A DNA stretch of 64,000 nucleotides from assembly GCA_020744425.1 (NCBI GenBank), contig JAGMUV010000027.1:1-64000 (forward strand), given 5' to 3'. The notes under the pieces were generated by a model. The model saw only the letters and a list, made by a program, of their open reading frames with translations. It had not been told where the DNA came from and did no database searches. Positions 22,446 through 32,795 of the stretch are shown here, one piece after another (position 1 is the first letter of the stretch; every line of letters starts with the position of its first letter). A program made the translations under genes and the position numbers. Origin of the DNA: Dactylonectria macrodidyma (taxonomy: Eukaryota > Ascomycota > Sordariomycetes > Hypocreales > Nectriaceae).

Positions 22446-23890
22446 CTATTCAGCCTCACTTTCAGAGGTTGACACTAACTCTTCAGCCTGTTGCTGCTGT
22501 GATGAATCGTCAACCTCGCTGGCGCTGTCCTCGCCCTCCAATAGCCATTTTGACTTAGCAAGCGCCAGCTCGTCGTCGCTTGGAGTCACGCAGCCGGCAT
22601 CCAACTTACTTTCAAGGTGTGACTTAAGCAATGGATCCAGGTCTTTGATAAGGCCAGCACAGTACCAAGAGCGTAAAACCTGGCAAATGGCGATAATATC
22701 AGCATCTAGGTTCGTACGTAGCCCCGAGACCATCTTGCCAGCAGCTGAAAATAACCTCTCACACTCGGCTGACATCGGCTGGATCGCCAGGAAGTCCAAT
22801 GCCATACTGGATAACTGAGCATATCTGCTTTGCTTAGTGATCCAGTAACCAATTGGATCACGAACGTTGCCGTCGCTGGCGTCACGATCCGTCTGCCACG
22901 CTTGGTACTCGTCACCAACAATAGCTGCTGCGTAGGCTGGTTTTGAGTTCGGCAGACGACTGTTCTTCTCGAAGGGGTTGAAAAACCGAGGTCTTTTTGC
23001 CGGTGGCTCGTCGTCGCCTCTGCTGTTGCTGGTTCTAACCTCGAGATGAGCGTAATCAGACAGCCAGATGTCGGCAACCATCTCTTTTGCCTTTTCAACC
23101 CAACTAGGCTTATGAGCCCACGTTTCATCAAACCAGTCCCAACGATAAGCTGGATGGAGCGCCATAGCCGTATAGTAGATGGGTGTCTCGTCCAGCCGCT
23201 GATAATATTCATCCAGCTTATCCCAAGCAAGGTTGATTCCGATGCGGAAGTGCTCTGGATCAGGAATATCAGCAGCAAGCTGCTTATATTCTTCCAGTGT
23301 GTTAAGCAGCCACTCATAGCCAAGCACTACGCCCTAGATATTGTAACGGGTCAGGCCCACTTGGCTGGCGGCTCTGCCGCCAAGCCGAATTCTTCGCCAC
23401 AACGCCATCGAGTTGATTCTCGAATCTTCTATATTAAAGAAGATATGACGCGTCTTCACACGCACCCAGGTTGTATTTAGATTCTTTCCTTTCTTCTTCA
23501 CCTTGAAAGTAAACAGCATAGGGACTAGTTAGTTGAATCAACTCGCTAGAGGCCTTTCACAGATATTGCCATAGGAGCTAGTCTAGCCTTGCTTACGCCT
23601 GCGGATGTGTCCATCACCCTCAAGCGTCTTTACTACGGTCTCAAAAACAGCCAGAATAGCCTCCAAATGGCCAAGAGCCTCCCAGTCTCTGACCAAGTCC
23701 AGCCTCTGAAATGTCGAAAAAGACGGTCTTCGAGCTGCTTCTGTTGGCCTGGCTGGTTGGCCTGGCTGGTTGGCCTGGCTGGTTGGCTGACATCGTCAAA
23801 TTTTTTAATTTTTTCCTTTTTTTTTTCTTTTTTTTTTTCTTTGCAAAAACAAAGCAGGAAATCTGTAGAAAACGCGCTCAATAGGGGTAG
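22446..23890 (-). pseudogene. hAT transposase (element 2), deleted and interrupted
   Basis: Minus strand. 23881-23690 holds a BED-finger start (FRHFRGWTW) that is cut short. 23670-23567 reads HLEAILAVFETVVKTLEGDG followed by stops where conserved Trp codons (TGG) would be. The solo LTR then intervenes, and 23327-22446 is a 293-codon open frame with YTAMALHPAYRWDWF, the MALDFLAIQPMSAECERLFS dimerisation block and an acidic tail. The TGG-to-TAG changes fit RIP. Confidence 0.8.
23342..23561. repeat. Solo LTR, 220 bp, 5-bp TSD
   Basis: Begins TGTAACGGGTCAGG at 23342 and ends CTTTCACA at 23561 (TG...CA). It is flanked by the direct repeat GATAT (23337-23341 / 23562-23566). The sequence interrupts the hAT reading frame. 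The start is typical of Ty3-like fungal LTRs, but family assignment is inference. Confidence 0.8.
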
Positions 23891-25449
23891 TTTCTCGTAT
23901 AATGTTGTTATAAGATTAACTGTAGGGGTGGTCGACCTCGGCTAACTTGGGTCCAGGTACCTCGATTTAATAGGCGATTATATACAAAAATAAGTACTGT
24001 GAACTGTACACGGTCAGGGAATATCTCACTGTATCTAAATCCACCTAAATCCACTCCATTACATCCACTTTCAGGTCCAAGTGTAGTGGATTATTACGTA
24101 ATCTGAGCGCCGACAAGTGGATGTAATAGAGATGGGCCACTTATATGTGGTCCACGTGGATATGCAGTGTAGTTGGTCCGACCCTTGATAACATGGGCGC
24201 GATTCTTTTGCGTACGGATTCGGTGACCATTCCATAAGTCAACAAAGTCTGCAAACTCATCTTGAATATGCGGTGCGTAGATTGCGTACAGAGCAATCTG
24301 GTCAACCACGTCACCTTCAATGAAGTACCGGTATGCCGTAGATGCAAGCTCAGTAAAGAAGGACTAGATATATTAGTAGGTATCTCGTACGCCATAGGCC
24401 AACTTACAATCCAGCGGTCACTAGCTCCTCCTCTAAGGCTTCGCCACCAGCTCTCAATTCTGACATTCCTCGTACTTGGCCCGTACATATGACAAGACTG
24501 GATTCGGTCTCCTTGGCGATACCGATGAGTTACTCCATCTGCGTCTTCGTATGTGATTTCTGCTGGACCACACTGGGCAAGAGTAGCCTGTGCTGCTACC
24601 CAAAGAGGAGTCTCAACGCCATGATCCGATCGTGTAAAGAAGGGCCGCATTCGTAGGTGCTTGATCGTACGAAGAAACTGCTTGAGCGTGCTAATTGCTG
24701 TTGTTGCTGACCTTCCAATAAAGAACCAGATAATGCATCTTGAGTACGCATCAATGCAGGCGTAGATCTGGAAGCCGAACCTCTTAAGCTTCTCATATCC
24801 ATCAAGGCACCATAGGAAATTAGGTCCTGGGACTGAAAAATCCGTACGATGTTTGAAGTTGCCCTCACGCCGCTTTTGGACCTCTTCCGGAAAGACATCT
24901 CGATAGAAGTCATAGAGCCTGTTTTGGGAAATCAAGATGCCTGCCTTCTGTCGTACGTAGTTCCATAGATAACCTCTTCCAAAGCCTCGGATTGCTTGTG
25001 TTCGCCGATGCTCAGTCTCAAGGAAGTCAATTGCCTTCCGTAATGCCTCAGTACGTTCTTCAGTCGTACGGAAACGCCGCTTCATTCCATTATCAAGCCG
25101 GATCTTCTTAACTTGGAAGGGTGATAACTGGATTTCGTCTTGATACTTTAGATCACGAATAATTGATTGGTCACTATAACCATATTGGTAGAAGTAAAAT
25201 CGTACGCGATTGACTGTTTCTTCTGGGACCTGGAGCTTTCGGAAGAGCCCCCAGGCTGTAAATTGCGATCGTAGACTTCGCTCACTAATTGGGGGTTGTC
25301 TTCGTACGCTGAGGGCTGTATTGACTCGATATAAGATATCAGAGTATGTTTCTCCAGCCTCAAAAGCCTCAAAGATATCCTCAATAAAGTCATCGAGGTT
25401 GATGCGGTGAGAAAAGCCCCAAGCTTGTAGCTGCGTCTGTAAGGTCCGT

Positions 25450-26250
25450 CAGACATCCCAGTAATAAATATATTTTTAAGGCTTAATACATAATTATTGT
25501 TAAGCTTAGCCATATGGATAAGAATATACCCTTCGGCCATAAGAATATATTATTAATAATTCTTAATACGGCCCGCTATTTGGGGGTCCACTAGGTAGCC
25601 CAGTCAACCCAGCTTTGCCTGCTGTAGCACCCAATTTTCACCCGATCAGCAACACGTCCCATGAGCACAACGACAACCATGAGCGTTAAGATGTCTCCGT
25701 CTGAAGCCACGTCCGACTCTTCCTCCCTCTTGCCTTCTGACAGCATATCGCAAGCCGCCAGCTCATTGTCAGAACCCGATTGCCAGCATATGGTTAAGAG
25801 AAGGAAGCTGCGAGCTGTTTCAACATGGGATCACTTTCGAGAAGCCGAGGGCGATGAGCCACACGTAAAAGGCGGGAAGATACTGCACTAGGTACTGCAG
25901 ACGTTGTCGCAAACCTCCTTGGTCAACCCACATATCCGGCAACGCCCCGCTATCACCTCGAGAACGCTCATAATGTAGTGGTTCGAGAGGATTCAAGATC
26001 ACAAAGCAAACGTCACCTGGCTATCGAAATCGTCTTTGCAAGAACAGCGGCCAAGCAGTTACAGCAAGCCGGAGAGAGGCTGCGCGGTGTAATCGACGTC
26101 GTTTCTGGTGATGACGATGAGTTGCGCCACCCTTTGGTCTAATATTCATAATTATGCTTTAGCTTAATAATACATAACAATATTGGGCTATGGTTAAGAA
26201 TAGATAAGAATAGACCAAAATTATGTATTTATTTATTACTGGGATGTCTG
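25450..26250 (+). mobile_element. hAT element 3: 801-bp deleted derivative of the 45724 hAT, 8-bp TSD
   Basis: Ends CAGACATCCCAGTAATAAAT and complement. The target duplication is AGGTCCGT (25442-25449 / 26251-26258). The left ~640 bp, including the start of the transposase gene (ATG at 25661), is nearly identical to 45724-46373. It then jumps to the 3' end (about 26098, TTTCTGGTGATGACGATGAG), matching about 48197-48345. A small insertion near 25890 breaks the frame. It is non-autonomous but keeps both ends. Confidence 0.93.
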
Positions 26251-26295
26251 AGGTCCGTAGCTTAATGACGGGTTGGTGCCGTACGACTTGCTGGG

Positions 26296-27492
26296 CAGTG
26301 TGGCTAACAATCAATCGAGTTCAATTTTAGCCCTCAAACTCGATTGATTGAACCTATCTCAGCTCGATTGAAGCTTGACTTGACTAATCAGCGAGCTTGA
26401 TTGACAACTTGTCAAGTACTTGATGTACTATGCCTAATCAGGTAATTTGTATAGACCTCTTGGTGTAGCAATCCCGCGCAAGATCTTTGAAGTAATCCAG
26501 TTCTTCTGTATCATCTCAGCTTCAGCTGTGTCATCGCCGAGGCCGTTGCGCTTGTCGGTGAGGAGCTCACTACCGTCAGAGAATACGCGCTCTGGCTCTG
26601 CGCTCATCGCTGGCGTGCTGAAGGATGTTAAGAGCAAGTTTGCTGAGAATAGGTCAAACGTGGCGTCAGTCCACCCACCACACCCAGATATCATCGTCAT
26701 CGTTGGTCGAATTCGAAGGCCTTTTGACCTTGTGGAACTCTATAACATGCTGGATTGCAGCGTCGTCGATCCTGCTGCAAACAGCTGACTGATATACCGC
26801 TTATTGTTATGGCAATCGGCGCAGAGGAAGTACTTGTCACTACTATGCTACAGCTCCGCTCCATATGAATAGATCCGCGAGACCTTTACCTGTCTGCCCA
26901 CGCTCCTCTCGTCCGGTATCCGATACCGCATACCCTACACAATCGTGCCATCGTGCCGCCGAAGCACACCCCAGTCAATTGGGAACGAGAGAGAGTGTGG
27001 AGGGCAGGTAGATCGATGGATAAGTTGCTCTACCGGTACATCTGACGTTTGCTCAGTCGACGATATCGGCCAGTTTAGATCGGTAGATTGACTCGAAGAT
27101 ATCGCAGATAAGCTTCGAGTACTTGATGGCCGACTTAGGCCCCAGAACGCGCTGTTGATAGATATTTGATGTAGGAATAGGATGTTATTTCGTCCGGGGG
27201 CACACACCCAATAGGGCCATTGCGCTAAGCTGTTAACCTTTCCTACAGTGCTTCCATGCGCAGCTTAGATATTAGTTCTAAGCGATGTAATTGGCTAATT
27301 AGCGATATCTAGGGTATCCTCTCCTAGCCTTCCTAAATAAGTAATTATTGGCATCAAGTACTTGACAACTTGACACTCCTTTAACTTGATTGATTGACGA
27401 TAACCCTTAGACTTGACTTGAGAACTTGACTTGACGAGAAGTCGAACTTGATTGAGAATTGTCAAGTTCGAGCTTGATTGTTAGCCACACTG
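26296..27492 (-). mobile_element. hAT-like element with CAGTGTGGCTAAC ends, decayed
   Basis: Left end CAGTGTGGCTAACAATCAA at 26296, right end its complement to 27492. Subterminal regions are rich in CTTGATTGA/CAAGTACTTGA repeats (26310-26430; 27350-27480). It codes for the hAT relic at 26434-26700. Flanking 8-mers differ, so no target duplication; the left flank is the integrase gene but the right flank is not, pointing to a rearrangement at this element. Confidence 0.7.
26434..26700 (-). pseudogene. hAT dimerisation-domain relic
   Basis: The frame reads LLTSFSTPAMSAEPERVFSD followed by RNGLGDDTAEAEMIQKNWI, the C-terminal dimerisation domain of hAT transposases. Upstream domains are not recognisable, so only the tail survives. 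Confidence 0.7.
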
Positions 27493-27493
27493 A

Positions 27494-27760
27494 ATGGACC
27501 GGCTGCGGCGAGGGAAGAAAAGAAAGGCGGTACCGAACCCTAACCGACGATTCATGGATCTAGCGGAGGCTCTAGCGGCTGGAGAAGCTCTTCCTAACTC
27601 AAAGGAGGCAGAAATAGAGGTGGATGTGGAGGAGGAGGTCGAGTCGGTAATTGAGGTGGGTGTCAGGTCAGAGGACGAAAGTGACGACTTTATGGTCGTA
27701 ACAAAGCACTGCCAGCGCACACGGAGCGGTCGGGAGGTCAAAAAACCACGCAGAGAGTAA
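27494..27760 (+). CDS. Basic/acidic protein fragment, possibly a transposase tail
   Basis: 88 codons beginning right after the hAT end: a basic start with KKRKAVPNPNRRF, a long acidic middle (EVDVEEEVESVIEV) and a basic end RSGREVKKPRRE. It looks like a C-terminal tail, perhaps of a pogo/Tigger-type transposase, because a repeated terminal-like sequence follows at 27879-27905; this is a weak inference. Confidence 0.3.
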   Translation: MDRLRRGKKRKAVPNPNRRFMDLAEALAAGEALPNSKEAEIEVDVEEEVESVIEVGVRSEDESDDFMVVTKHCQRTRSGREVKKPRRE

Positions 27761-27878
27761 AAATTGATCAATTTTCTAGAGTCTCTCTCCAAAGCTTCGC
27801 TTTTTAATTGACGACCTGGTGTTTTGTGCACGCATCAAAATTTGGATTTTGTGTGGGCGGAGCGAAATTTTGGTTATC

Positions 27879-27905
27879 CATTAGGTGGGGTTATCCATTA
27901 GGTGG
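27879..27905 (+). repeat. Tandem GGTTATCCATTAGGTGG, possible transposon end
   Basis: The unit GGTTATCCATTAGGTGG occurs at about 27872-27888 and again at 27889-27905 as a direct tandem pair. Its complement (CCACCTAATGG) looks like a pogo/Tigger-style end, and it lies downstream of the fragment at 27494. No matching left end was found. Confidence 0.4.
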
Positions 27906-27928
27906 TCCTGGATGGTAACTGTGTCACG

Positions 27929-30812
27929 ATGTCCTCCGAAACATTCTCTTCAAACAGCCCATTCTCCGATCAGCCAGAGGCTATAGAGCGCATTGAGTTC
28001 TCTTCGTCTTCGCCGGCTGTCTCGTCGCCAGCATCGTCGTTGCCAGCGACACCATCGCCCCGTCCTCGCGGGACTGCCGCCGACTTTATCAAGGTCGATT
28101 GGACACTCTGGGGCCGCCAAGAGTGGATGAAATGGCCAGGATTCGAGCGCTATACTGACGGCCAAGACACGAAGGCGTGGTGGCAGGAATATGGGTACCG
28201 CGTTGAAGACCATTCCACCTGTCGACAGGGAAATAAGTTGAAGTGGATCTGCGCAGACTGCTTCGCGCGAGGTTTCAAGAGGAAGTCGGATTTCTGCTTC
28301 GTCTGCTCGACAGGGGCCTCTATCAAGAAACACCTTCGCGCAGCCCACGGGATTTTGGTATGTCCCCTGGTCCGCGGCCTGTTGACATGCTGATTTAAAA
28401 GGGCCCGAACCAAGCTGCCCGTCACGGGGGAGGCTCATTGTTGCATAACCAGACTATCACTCATTTCCTCGACGCCGACTTCAATAACCCTAACGATCAG
28501 TTCCTCCTCAGCAACCTGCGTGGACAATTCGACGTCAAGGGTCTTCGAGTTCTTCTTCTCGACTGGATTACGTACCACAACTTGCCGTTCGAGATAGTCA
28601 ATGCTGAGCGATTCCAACGTATCCTGCTTTACGGCAACCCACTCCTTGATAAAGTCCATATTCCCTCTGCGAAGACTCTTCTTCGCATGCTCGAATCTGA
28701 ATGAGGCGCCGTTGGGCCAGTCACTGAAGTATTGCGCAGTGCTCGATCCCAAATCCATTTCTCCTTCGACGGCTGGACGTCAAAATCGTTCGTCTCGTTT
28801 CTTGGAATCAATGCTCAATTCGTCGTTCGCGACTTCGTCTAGCACCGAATCTTCCTTGGACTTCGACCTCTCACCAGGCGACACACCGGCGCATCGCTTG
28901 CCGACGAGGTGGCGGATACTCTTGCATTCTGGCAAATCAATGATCCTGACAAGGTTGGGTACTTCACTCTCGACAATGCAGCCAACAACAACACGTGTAT
29001 TAATGACCTTGCATTCGAATACAGCTTCTCTCCTGAAGAGCGACGGATTCGATGCGCTTGCCACATCGTCAACCTCTGCGTGCGGGCACTGCTGTACGGT
29101 TCCAAGCGGGACAACCTGGCTGCAATTGTCGCAGCCGATGGCGATGATCAGGACGACGATGAGGAACGGGTTGATCAAGCTATCAACGAGGCACTGAATG
29201 GAGAGATGGAAGACGACGAGGACGAAGAGATACAGCCTGACTTTGCTATCAGTAGCCCTGATGAAAACTTCACGTCGTCCCACCCGGCTCCGGAAGAGAT
29301 CAACAGCACCACGTTCAGGGAGTACAGCCAGAACGGCGCCCCGGGATTGCTTCACAACATCGGCCTTCAGCTACGAGCGAGTCCACAACTGTATGAGCAG
29401 TTTCTTCAGTCTCAGCGCAAGGAATCTGGCAAGGAATTAACACTCCACTGGGTCTTTAACAACGCCACTCAATGGGACTCGGACATGCGTATGATGGAAA
29501 GGGCCCTTCGTCTCCGCCCAGCGCTTAACACATTCTTCAATGACGTTCAGAACCGCTGGGAAGCTGAGGGCGCCTGTGAGAATGCCAAGCCCGCAGTTCT
29601 ACAATATCGGCTAAGTGGGTACGACTGGAAAATTATCGAGATGCTGGTCAAGCTTCTGAAGCCTTTCGAGATCGCCACTAAGCAGCTTCAGGGCAGCGGT
29701 GTTCCCGGCGTGAGATCGACTTGTGGTAGCTTCGACGAGTACTTCCCTGTCTTCGAGATGCTCCTTGACCACCTCGAAAGTGCTATCGAAGGTACAATCT
29801 ACGAAGAAGTTGAGGATCCGGTGAGCAAGAAGAGAAAAGACGTCGAGGTTGCCATTTACGCGGGACTTGATAACAGAACTCGTAAATTGTTCAAGGTTTT
29901 CATCAAGCTCGGGTGGAAGAAGCTTCATAAGTACTATGCCCTTCTGACCAGTGCCGCATATGTAGGCGCTGTTGTCTTTAACCCTGCGAAGAAGTGGCGT
30001 CTCCTCGACTAACTCAGCGCTGCTCACAATTCAATTCAATCAGCGCAAAAGCAAAAAACGCTGTATTTTAATTGGATAACTTGAATTGAATTGGGTAATC
30101 AATTCAAGTCCTCCAATTAAAATACAGCGTTTTTTGCTTTTGCGCTGATTGAATTGAATTGTGAGCAGCGCTGGACTAACTATGGTCTCGAGTTCCTACT
30201 CGCAAGGCGCAGGGTTGGCGAGCCGACTACGAAGAGAAGCTATTGCAGATCTGGGAGAACAGCTACAGGCAACGCGACGTTGATAACGAGGTCCTCGCTA
30301 CAACTGATGAGGCCTCAATGGATTACATCGAGCGCAGGCTTGCCAGGAGTGTCGCCAGCTCGGCATTTGCCACGACTTCACCTGCCACCACTTCCAACCT
30401 CCGCAAGACCACACGCAAGGCGAAACAGGCGACCACGGCAGCAGCGATTGATGATGAATATTCCAGGTACTGCGCCGAGGATATCGTCAACAGTCAGTAC
30501 TACAGGAGCAGACCATTTGACTGGTGGAAGACCAATGCCTATCGGTATCCGCGGTTGTCTACCATGGCTGTTGATATGCTCAGTATCCCATCGTCGTCTG
30601 CAGAGAGTGAGAGGACGTTTAGCAGCGCAGGGCTTATGATGGCGCCGTTGAGAAATCGGTTGGGGAGGGAGATAGTGGCTATGGGTCAGTGCATTCGATC
30701 GTGGAGCAAGGCTGGGATCTATCTACACGCCTTCGCTGCCGCTGCTTAGCCTAAGTGATGACCAATGGGCTGATGTACTTGCGTCGCTGAAGGACACGGG
30801 CGACTTCTGATC
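27929..30812 (+). pseudogene. hAT transposase with three C-to-T type stops and a MITE insertion
   Basis: Exon 1 is 27929-28357 (BED finger: WWQEYGYRV, WICADC, then KKHLRAAH). A 44-bp GT-AG intron follows and exon 2 runs from 28402. The frame stays readable for about 800 codons but contains TGA (28702-28704), TAG (28840-28842) and TAA (30010-30012), each explained by one C-to-T change of an Arg or Gln codon. Central blocks include [21 protein letters not shown], and CHIVNLCVRALLY. A 159-bp MITE sits at 30015-30173. The dimerisation domain (MAVDMLSIPSSSAESERTFS) follows, and a final frameshift near 30720 moves the true C-terminus (LSDDQWADVLASLKDTGDF) out of frame. The copy is dead. Confidence 0.85.
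30015..30173. mobile_element. Palindromic 159-bp hAT-type MITE, 8-bp TSD
   Basis: Almost the whole element is one inverted repeat. The arms start CAGCGCTGCTCACAATTC and pair over about 62 bp without mismatch, then further with mismatches. The target duplication is GACTAACT (30007-30014 / 30174-30181). It interrupts the hAT transposase frame. Confidence 0.93.
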
Positions 30813-32795
30813 TGCCTAATAATACCTGTTTTCCACAAATTGACTCTGTTCTGCGACGTCTCTTCCCAAATCACGATCATAATGATGATGTTTATTCCGC
30901 CCGGAGGGACATTTCCTATTGAGCCCTACCGCTATGTTACATACTCCCTTCATGTGCTTCCTCGTGTTGCCTATTGCCCTTACACAGACCAGATTTGGAT
31001 CACTCCATGTCAGACGGTCCTCTTATTAGCATGTTACCATTTCCTCTAACGTTCTCTACCTTCACGGGGATTAGTCATCTATTCGATCGAATTCGAATCG
31101 AAATCGATCGAATCTTGGCATCGAATCGAACGACAGGTGCTTGATTCGTTATCGAATCCATAGGAGACGTGCTTGATTCGCGTCGAATCATATATGGCTA
31201 CACCCGAATCGAATGGCAAGGCCCGGTATTCGATTCGATAGATTCGATAGATGTCTGTCCCTGTTGGAGTCGCTATGGAGGATGAGGAGGGGAAAACTCT
31301 GGGCAACTGCGTGCTGTACCGCAAAGTCTGTCCTGAGGTTATGGTTGCTGTGTAACTAGTCTTTCTTCTCCTCTTCGAGCTGCGTGGCCGAGGTCTTGCT
31401 GAGGTGGAAGGCATTATCTAAGGTCCAGAACGAAAGTAAATGGCGTTGCCATAGACAGTTAGCAAGCATGTGATATACGTTCTACTGGCATGGTTAGCCC
31501 TGGGTTATCTCGCCAAGTACATCATCAAACAATAAGGCCCAACAGATCCTAGCTTATGTGTCTGATCTCTTGCCAGGGTAGTTAGACATGCACTTCATTG
31601 CAACACATGATCCGATGTGCGGCGGTGCCGGTTCTGAATTTCTGACGCTTACAACTTGTGGCTGCCTTTTCCTTCATCCGCTTGACATGTTTGGTATGCC
31701 CACCGGAATCAACACTGCTACGTAGAGGCTGACTCAATTCACCCTGTCCAGCTGATGCGGGGGTGATCACCGGGGTTTGTCGAAGATGCCTGTCGGATAG
31801 AAATGCGCAAAAGCAGCGATTGGACAGCCCATTTAGCCTGAATGGAGCGAGGGTTGGCACCTCGGATTCAAACAGGCCTAACGGCTGGGTCAAGTTGGAC
31901 AGCCGTTTATAGGCTAATGCCTTACATCCTCGACATGCAAGTCGAGTGTTGCCTTTTCCACACTTGATATCACTGTCAGAATTCTCCACGCTCTCCACTG
32001 TCGCCCTCATCTGGCTTTTATCCAAGACCCCGGGTCGTATTCGAGATGGAGACAAGCTCGCATTCAGAGGGGCTATCCTCGACCCCACAAGATGACCGAC
32101 GCTAAAGAGCGCCAATATGGGGCCATCTTGTGATGTGTGGCGGAACAGCTCATGAAGTTTGCGATGATCCGGCTATTCTGCCTCTGGCTCGGTGGACGGA
32201 AGAATGAAGCGCGAGGTTGGGCTAATGCCGTGGTTTGACTCAGACTGGACCGGAAGCGGCTCAAACTTTTCACACCTTCGAAATAAGAAACTGTCGCAGG
32301 CCAGGCATGATCCAGCGAGCTTCATGAAACAACAGCACCTAGTAATCAAGCTGTGTGCTTCAAGTAAAATCTGTGGGCTGGAGTACCCCACACCTTAGAC
32401 AACGATCAATCATTATCGATTTACCTGATCTTTGATCCTTTCAGCACGCTCAGCGCAACATTTAGGCACTAAACTCAGACGCGAACGCGCTGAAGCGTGG
32501 ACTGCGGGGCCAGCGTAGGAGGGACCCAATAGGTTCGCGGGTCTGTACAGCCACGGGTCGGCGCCCGCTGCATGCGCACCCGTGTAACGGTTGTGCTAGA
32601 CCGCTGTAGCAGGGGGCAAAAGATTGGTCAATAATCGCTGTAGTGGCGATCATCCGGGCACATTACTGCACTATAGGGCCCCTATCGCTGTTCGGTGAAC
32701 CAAGCCGTAACAACCCGGATGCCCATTTAGAATTTTTTACGTTTTCTGTAATAACCTAACAATTTATTTATATTAAATTATTAAAAATATATATA
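30813..32795. other. Mostly gene-free stretch with one hAT-like end
   Basis: 31080-31265 is packed with TCGAATCGA/ATTCGAT repeats and ends TGTCTGTCCCTG, which looks like a hAT right end (CAGGGACAG complement); it may be the end of the element coding the 27929 transposase. The remaining frames, including a 177-codon minus-strand frame at 31582-32115, have no resemblance to known families, and I do not call them. Confidence 0.45.

Larger units (their letters stand above)
22265..24187 (-). mobile_element. hAT element 2, inside the integrase gene, 8-bp TSD
   Basis: The ends start CAAGGCTCGGAACC (22265) and, on the other strand, CAAGGGTCGGACC (24187). The target duplication is ATAACATG (22257-22264 / 24188-24195). 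It belongs to the same family as element 1 but is in the opposite orientation, with ATCCACTT-type subterminal repeats. It contains a solo LTR at 23342-23561. Confidence 0.92.
17550..26295. mobile_element. Candidate new integrase-type element with internal CGTACG array
   Basis: Three genes (17775-18113 -, 19018-20329 +, integrase 21734-26295 -) and their spacers share a high density of CGTACG. Exact copies begin at 17553, 17942, 18089, 18564, 19012, 19448, 19576, 19691, 19811, 19934, 20060, 20338, 21872, 24211, 24386, 24666, 24843, 24952, 25065, 25201, 25303 and 26280. After removing three later hAT insertions, that is 22 copies in about 4.6 kb, where chance predicts about one. The longest regular run (19448-20060) has gaps of 128, 115, 120, 123 and 126 bp. 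The limits are provisional: the left edge adjoins a decayed hAT and the right edge is cut by the element at 26296. Confidence 0.55.
21734..26295 (-). pseudogene. D-D-E integrase/transposase of the CGTACG element, split by two hAT insertions
   Basis: Minus-strand pieces in order: 26295-26259 (start lost at the 26296 junction), 25449-24408, 24363-24196 continued at 22264-21908, and 21835-21734. GT-AG introns lie at 24407-24364 and 21907-21836. With one copy of each duplication removed, the frame runs through both insertions (25450-26250 and 22265-24187). An N-terminal helical region includes SERSLRSQFTAWGL. The catalytic core has LWCLDGYEK (Asp at 24803-24801), TRSDHGVET (Asp at 24626-24624) and VRIESWW (Glu at 24455-24453), giving D, D, E about 59 and 57 residues apart, a retroviral-integrase-like fold. 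It resembles the 'integrase core domain' proteins common in fungal genomes. No nonsense codon was seen outside the insertions. Confidence 0.75.

Noticed and set aside
17550..26295. Starship-type giant transposon
   Set aside because: Starships are led by a DUF3435 tyrosine recombinase; the enzyme here is a D-D-E integrase and no tyrosine recombinase signature was found.
31582..32115. 177-codon minus-strand open frame
   Set aside because: Composition shows no domain, no hydrophobic pattern and no supporting introns; next to hAT debris, so treated as chance.
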